35,321 nt of DNA from positions 1 to 35,321 of the forward strand of contig CANQEV010000034.1 of the NCBI GenBank assembly GCA_947595925.1. The letters are read 5' to 3'. Of the stretch, positions 32,541-35,321 are shown piece by piece. The notes under the pieces were generated by a model. That model worked only from the letters and a program-made list of their open reading frames with translations, was not told the origin of the DNA and ran no database searches. The position numbers were made by a program, and so were the translations under genes. How positions within the stretch are numbered: the first letter of the stretch is position 1; every line of letters begins with the position of its first letter. Source of the DNA: an uncultured Acetatifactor sp. (GTDB taxonomy: Bacteria > Bacillota > Clostridia > Lachnospirales > Lachnospiraceae).

Positions 32541-33809
32541 TCATTCCCCGGCGGGATCCGCTCCGGCTTCCTCATCCGGCGCAGCCCCGTCCACATCATA
32601 TCCGGCTTCATAACCGGCCTCTTCCGCATAGCCGGTACCATCTTCAACACCGTTTGCCTCTGCGTAACCGGCCTCGCCTTCATAGCCGGCTTCTTCCTCG
32701 TAGCCTTCTTCGTCGTACCCTTCGTAGTCCTCGTCCAGATAATCCTCGTAGCGGAATCCGGGCGCGTCCTTCGCCTGGGTCTCGGATTTGATATCAATCT
32801 TATAGCCGGTGAGCTTTGCCGCCAGCTTGGCGTTCAGTCCCACTTTACCGATGGCAAGGGACAGCTGATAGTCCGGCACCACCACTTTCGCAGTGCGCTC
32901 CTCCGGATCCGCGAACACCGCAACCACCTTGGCGGGGGACAGGGCGTTCTGGATCAGATTGCCAGGGTTTTCGTCCCAGTTCACGATATCGATCTTCTCG
33001 CCGCGGAGTTCCTCCACGATGGCGTTGACCCTTGCGCCGTTCATGCCGACACAGGCGCCCACGGCGTCCACATTGGGATTGTTGGACCACACAGCAATCT
33101 TCGTGCGGCTCCCCGCCTCCCGGGCAATGCTCTTGATCTCCACCGTTCCGTCCTTGATCTCGGTGACCTCCTCCTCAAAGAGACGCTTCACCAGATCCGG
33201 ATGGGTACGGCTCACCAGAATATGAGGGCCCTTGGGCGCGTCCTTCACCTCCAGCACAAACACTTTAATGCGCTCCGTGGGACGGATGTACTCTCCCCTG
33301 ACCTGCTCCTTTTCCGTGAGAATGCCGTCTGCCTTGCCAAGGTTGATGCTGATATTGTTGCCGATAAACCGTTGTACCACGCCGGTAATCACATCCCGCT
33401 CTTTCATGTGATACTGATTGTAGATCACGTTCCGCTCTTCCTCCCGGATCTTCTGCAGGATCACGTTCTTGGCGTTCTGGGTGGCGATACGTCCAAACTC
33501 CTTGGACTTGATCTCCACATGGATCACATCGCCGACAGAGGCTTTCTTGGAGATCTGCTGCGCATCCTCGAGAGAGATCTGCAGGCAGTCGTCCACCACT
33601 TCCTCAGCGGTCGCGACAACCTCCTTTTCTGCATATACCAGAAAATCGCAGGTGTCCCGGTCGATCTCCACCTTTACGTTGTCCGCTTTTCCAAAATGGT
33701 TCCTGCAGGCGGTGAGAAGGGAGTTCTCGATCGCCTCAAACAGCGTCTCCTTGCTGATCTCCTTCTCCTTCTCCAGAATGTCCAGCGCCTCCATCAATTC
33801 CTTGTTCAT
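32541..33809 (-). CDS. nusA: transcription termination/antitermination protein NusA
   Basis: RNA-polymerase-bound factor for pausing, termination and antitermination. The 422-aa product has the N-terminal polymerase-binding domain (MNKELMEALDILEKEKEISK), an S1 domain beginning near VITGVVQRFIGNNISINLG, and two KH domains (IAVWSNNPNVDAVGACVGM; VVVPDYQLSLAIGKVGLNAK). It is longer than many Firmicutes NusA proteins because of a 70-residue acidic tail rich in Glu, Gly and Tyr. The first ATG of the frame overlaps the Shine-Dalgarno; the ATG at 33809 has GGAGG 5 nt upstream and is preferred. It follows rimP by 73 nt. Confidence 0.95.
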   Translation of the reverse strand: MNKELMEALDILEKEKEISKETLFEAIENSLLTACRNHFGKADNVKVEIDRDTCDFLVYAEKEVVATAEEVVDDCLQISLEDAQQISKKASVGDVIHVEIKSKEFGRIATQNAKNVILQKIREEERNVIYNQYHMKERDVITGVVQRFIGNNISINLGKADGILTEKEQVRGEYIRPTERIKVFVLEVKDAPKGPHILVSRTHPDLVKRLFEEEVTEIKDGTVEIKSIAREAGSRTKIAVWSNNPNVDAVGACVGMNGARVNAIVEELRGEKIDIVNWDENPGNLIQNALSPAKVVAVFADPEERTAKVVVPDYQLSLAIGKVGLNAKLAAKLTGYKIDIKSETQAKDAPGFRYEDYLDEDYEGYDEEGYEEEAGYEGEAGYAEANGVEDGTGYAEEAGYEAGYDVDGAAPDEEAGADPAGE

Positions 33810-33882
33810 CATTTCCTCCATTTCCGGCTTCCCGCCTTAGTCTTATCTATTTCTGTCTTTACTTCCACATTTGTCGGCAACC

Positions 33883-34359
33883 CTAAAAGTCCAGCGCCAG
33901 ACGGATCAGGGCAATATCCTTCCGGGCAAAAGTGCGCGGCTTCCGCTTTCCTTCCTCCCCCTCCAGGATCGTCACGGCATCCCCGTCAAAGCTCTGCAGA
34001 ATGCCGGAAAAATCCCTGCATTTTTCCAAGGGCTTGAAAAGCCGGATCTCCACCTCCTGGCCGAGACTTTTCTGCAGATGCTTATCCTTCTTCAGCGTCC
34101 GTCCGAGACCGGGGCTTGACACCTCCAGGATATAGGCGTCCGGTATGAAATCTTTTTCGTCCAGCTGATCCGAGAGAGCCCTGCTCACAGTCTCGCAGTC
34201 GCTGATGTTCACGCCCTCCGGCTTGTCAATATAGGCGCGCAGGAAAAAATTCCCGCCCTCTTTCACATACTCCACGTCGTAGATCTCAATGCCCATCTTT
34301 TCCACGATAGGAAGAAGGAGCTCCTCCGTCCTCGCCTCATAGTCTTCATGCCTCGACAT
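33883..34359 (-). CDS. rimP: ribosome maturation factor RimP
   Basis: 30S assembly factor, first gene of the nusA-infB operon. The 158-aa product has the N-terminal alpha/beta domain (LLLPIVEKMGIEIYDVEYVK, FLRAYIDKPEGVNISDCE), the YILEVSSPGLGRTLKKDKH signature and an Sm-like C-terminal barrel (FSGILQSFDGDAVTILEG). GGAGGAG lies 6 nt before the ATG. An upstream open frame of 26 residues overlaps the leader hairpin and is rejected. Confidence 0.95.
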   Translation of the reverse strand: MSRHEDYEARTEELLLPIVEKMGIEIYDVEYVKEGGNFFLRAYIDKPEGVNISDCETVSRALSDQLDEKDFIPDAYILEVSSPGLGRTLKKDKHLQKSLGQEVEIRLFKPLEKCRDFSGILQSFDGDAVTILEGEEGKRKPRTFARKDIALIRLALDF

Positions 34360-34398
34360 ACCCGTCTCCTCCCTGCCGTCATACGCCTCCAACAAAGA

Positions 34399-34426
34399 AT
34401 TAAGAGTGGCTCGCACCACTCTTAAT
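34399..34426 (-). promoter_or_regulatory. leader hairpin of the rimP-nusA-infB operon
   Basis: Perfect 11-bp inverted repeat ATTAAGAGTGG / CCACTCTTAAT with a 6-nt loop, about 20 nt downstream of the likely transcription start. On the minus strand it is followed by TTCTTTGTT, a weak U-run. It could be a partial terminator, a processing site or a binding site for a product of the operon. Confidence 0.5.
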
Positions 34427-34454
34427 CTAGCAATCACTATAAATCGTAACTTAG

Positions 34455-34481
34455 TTTATACCTTTTTACTGTAAATGTCAA
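34455..34481 (-). promoter_or_regulatory. promoter of the rimP-nusA-infB operon
   Basis: Perfect TTGACA with TATAAA at 15-bp spacing; a shifted -10 reading (TAAACT) gives 17 bp. The leader to rimP is about 90 nt. Confidence 0.48.
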
Positions 34482-34511
34482 CAAATTTTTTCTATCAATC
34501 CGTCTGTAGCT

Positions 34512-35309
34512 CTATGCACCAAATATCTCACTGCACTGTTTCAGATAATCCGTAATCTTCAAATGCTGCGGGCAGGCACGTTCGCACTGTTTACAACCGA
34601 TGCAGTCTGTGGCACGGTGCCCTTCCGATATGCCGGCGTAGCGCTCTTTCGCCTGCGCTGTCTGCCCGTTTCCAATCTGCAGATTTGCCGCTGCAAAAAT
34701 ATCGGGGATCTGGATCTGTCTCGGGCATCCGTCCGTGCAGTAGTGACACGCCGTACACGGGATTTCCGCCGAGCTGCCGAGAATCTTCTGTGCCTGCCGG
34801 ATGATCTTTTGTTCTTCTTCATTCAACGGCTGAAAATTCTTCATATAGGAAAGGTTATCTTCCATCTGCTCCACGCTGGACATTCCCGAAAGCACGGTAA
34901 TGATCCCGTCCAGACTTGCCACAAACCGGATCGCCCACGAAGCCGGCGACATGTCGGGAGCGTAACCCTGAAACAGCTCTTTGACCGCCGCCGGAGGATT
35001 CGCCAGCTTGCCTCCTTTCACCGGCTCCATAACGACTATGGATTTTCCATGTTTCCTCGCAACCTCATAGTTTGCACGGGACGATATGTTTGGATCGTTC
35101 CAGTCGGCATAGTTGATCTGCAGTTGAACAAAGTCAACCTCCGGATGTTCGGAAAGCAGACGGTCGAGAAGCTGCGGACCGGCATGGAAAGAAAAACCAA
35201 AGTGCTTGATCAGTCCTTCCTCTTTCCTTTTCTTTACAAAATCCGGCTCATCATCAGAATGTGTGGAATAGAAAACTGCTTTAAAGCCGCATAAGCATTG
35301 AAAAAGCAT
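34512..35309 (-). pseudogene. aldo/keto reductase with 4Fe-4S domain, 5' part missing
   Basis: The 265 residues visible are the second half of an aldo/keto reductase barrel (HFGFSFHAGPQLLDRLL, VDFVQLQINYADW, SIVVMEPVKGGKLA, SPASWAIRFVASLDGIITVL) fused to a ferredoxin-like tail with CTACHYCTDGCP and CIGCKQCERACP, which should bind Fe-S clusters. Members are about 370-390 aa. Here the first about 120 residues, including the Asp, Tyr, Lys and His of the active site, are absent. Upstream of DFVKKRKEEG the reading frame no longer resembles the family, and an in-frame TGA lies at 35316-35318, three codons before the first ATG. The remnant therefore probably cannot catalyse. A frameshift or an insertion just beyond the window edge is possible. 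Confidence 0.65.
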
Positions 35310-35321
35310 ACGATCTCAGTT

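Overview
The window reads as one stretch of the chromosome of a high-GC, spore-forming Clostridia member, most like Lachnospiraceae. The evidence is a SigH-type sporulation sigma factor beside rlmB, mrnC, cysS and cysE (the Bacillus/Clostridium arrangement), the rimP-nusA-ylxR-ylxQ-infB-rbfA-nrnA-truB-ribF cluster of Firmicutes, GGAGG-type ribosome binding sites, and an RND exporter, a lipoprotein SBP and NlpC/P60 with no outer-membrane genes. Every gene I support, including both tRNAs, is on the minus strand, so transcription runs from high to low coordinates. The species cannot be fixed from the sequence.

Layout in transcription order. (1) 35.3-34.5 kb: the C-terminal two thirds of a 4Fe-4S aldo/keto reductase, broken at its 5' end. 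(2) 34.5-25.3 kb: the translation/transcription-factor operon rimP, nusA, ylxR, ylxQ, infB, rbfA, nrnA, truB, ribF, with a candidate promoter and a leader hairpin. (3) 25.1-23.4 kb: a Na/Pi cotransporter-family protein with a clear terminator. (4) 23.3-21.4 kb: an ECF sigma factor, its zinc-finger anti-sigma and a VanZ-like membrane protein, lower in GC than the flanks. (5) 21.1-20.1 kb: a secreted SH3b-NlpC/P60 wall hydrolase behind a consensus promoter and WalR-like repeats. (6) 20.1-19.5 kb: a structured repeat element, then tRNA-Val and tRNA-Met. (7) 19.3-18.7 kb: a small coiled-coil protein gene between 28-bp inverted repeats. (8) 18.5-14.9 kb: an orphan DRE-TIM aldolase and a polar amino-acid ABC transporter whose binding protein is circularly permuted. 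(9) 14.6-10.5 kb: a DEAD-box helicase behind a promoter plus terminator-like leader, then ispF and rarA. (10) 10.3-5.3 kb: lgt, cysE, cysS, mrnC, rlmB, sigH. (11) 5.2-0.2 kb: a giant RND exporter with a built-in coiled-coil insert, translationally coupled to queH.

The genes are mostly core functions: ribosome assembly and RNA maturation (rimP, rbfA, rlmB, mrnC, truB, infB, helicase), cysteine synthesis and charging (cysE, cysS), cofactors (ribF, ispF, queH), envelope (lgt, NlpC/P60, VanZ, RND) and DNA maintenance (rarA). The most unusual items are the circularly permuted SBP, the coiled-coil insert in the RND pump, the structured intergenic element at 19.8-20.1 kb, the inverted-repeat-flanked coiled-coil gene, the helicase leader, and the recurrence of in-frame tandem repeats in otherwise conserved proteins (QueH, RND, helicase, IF2, NusA).
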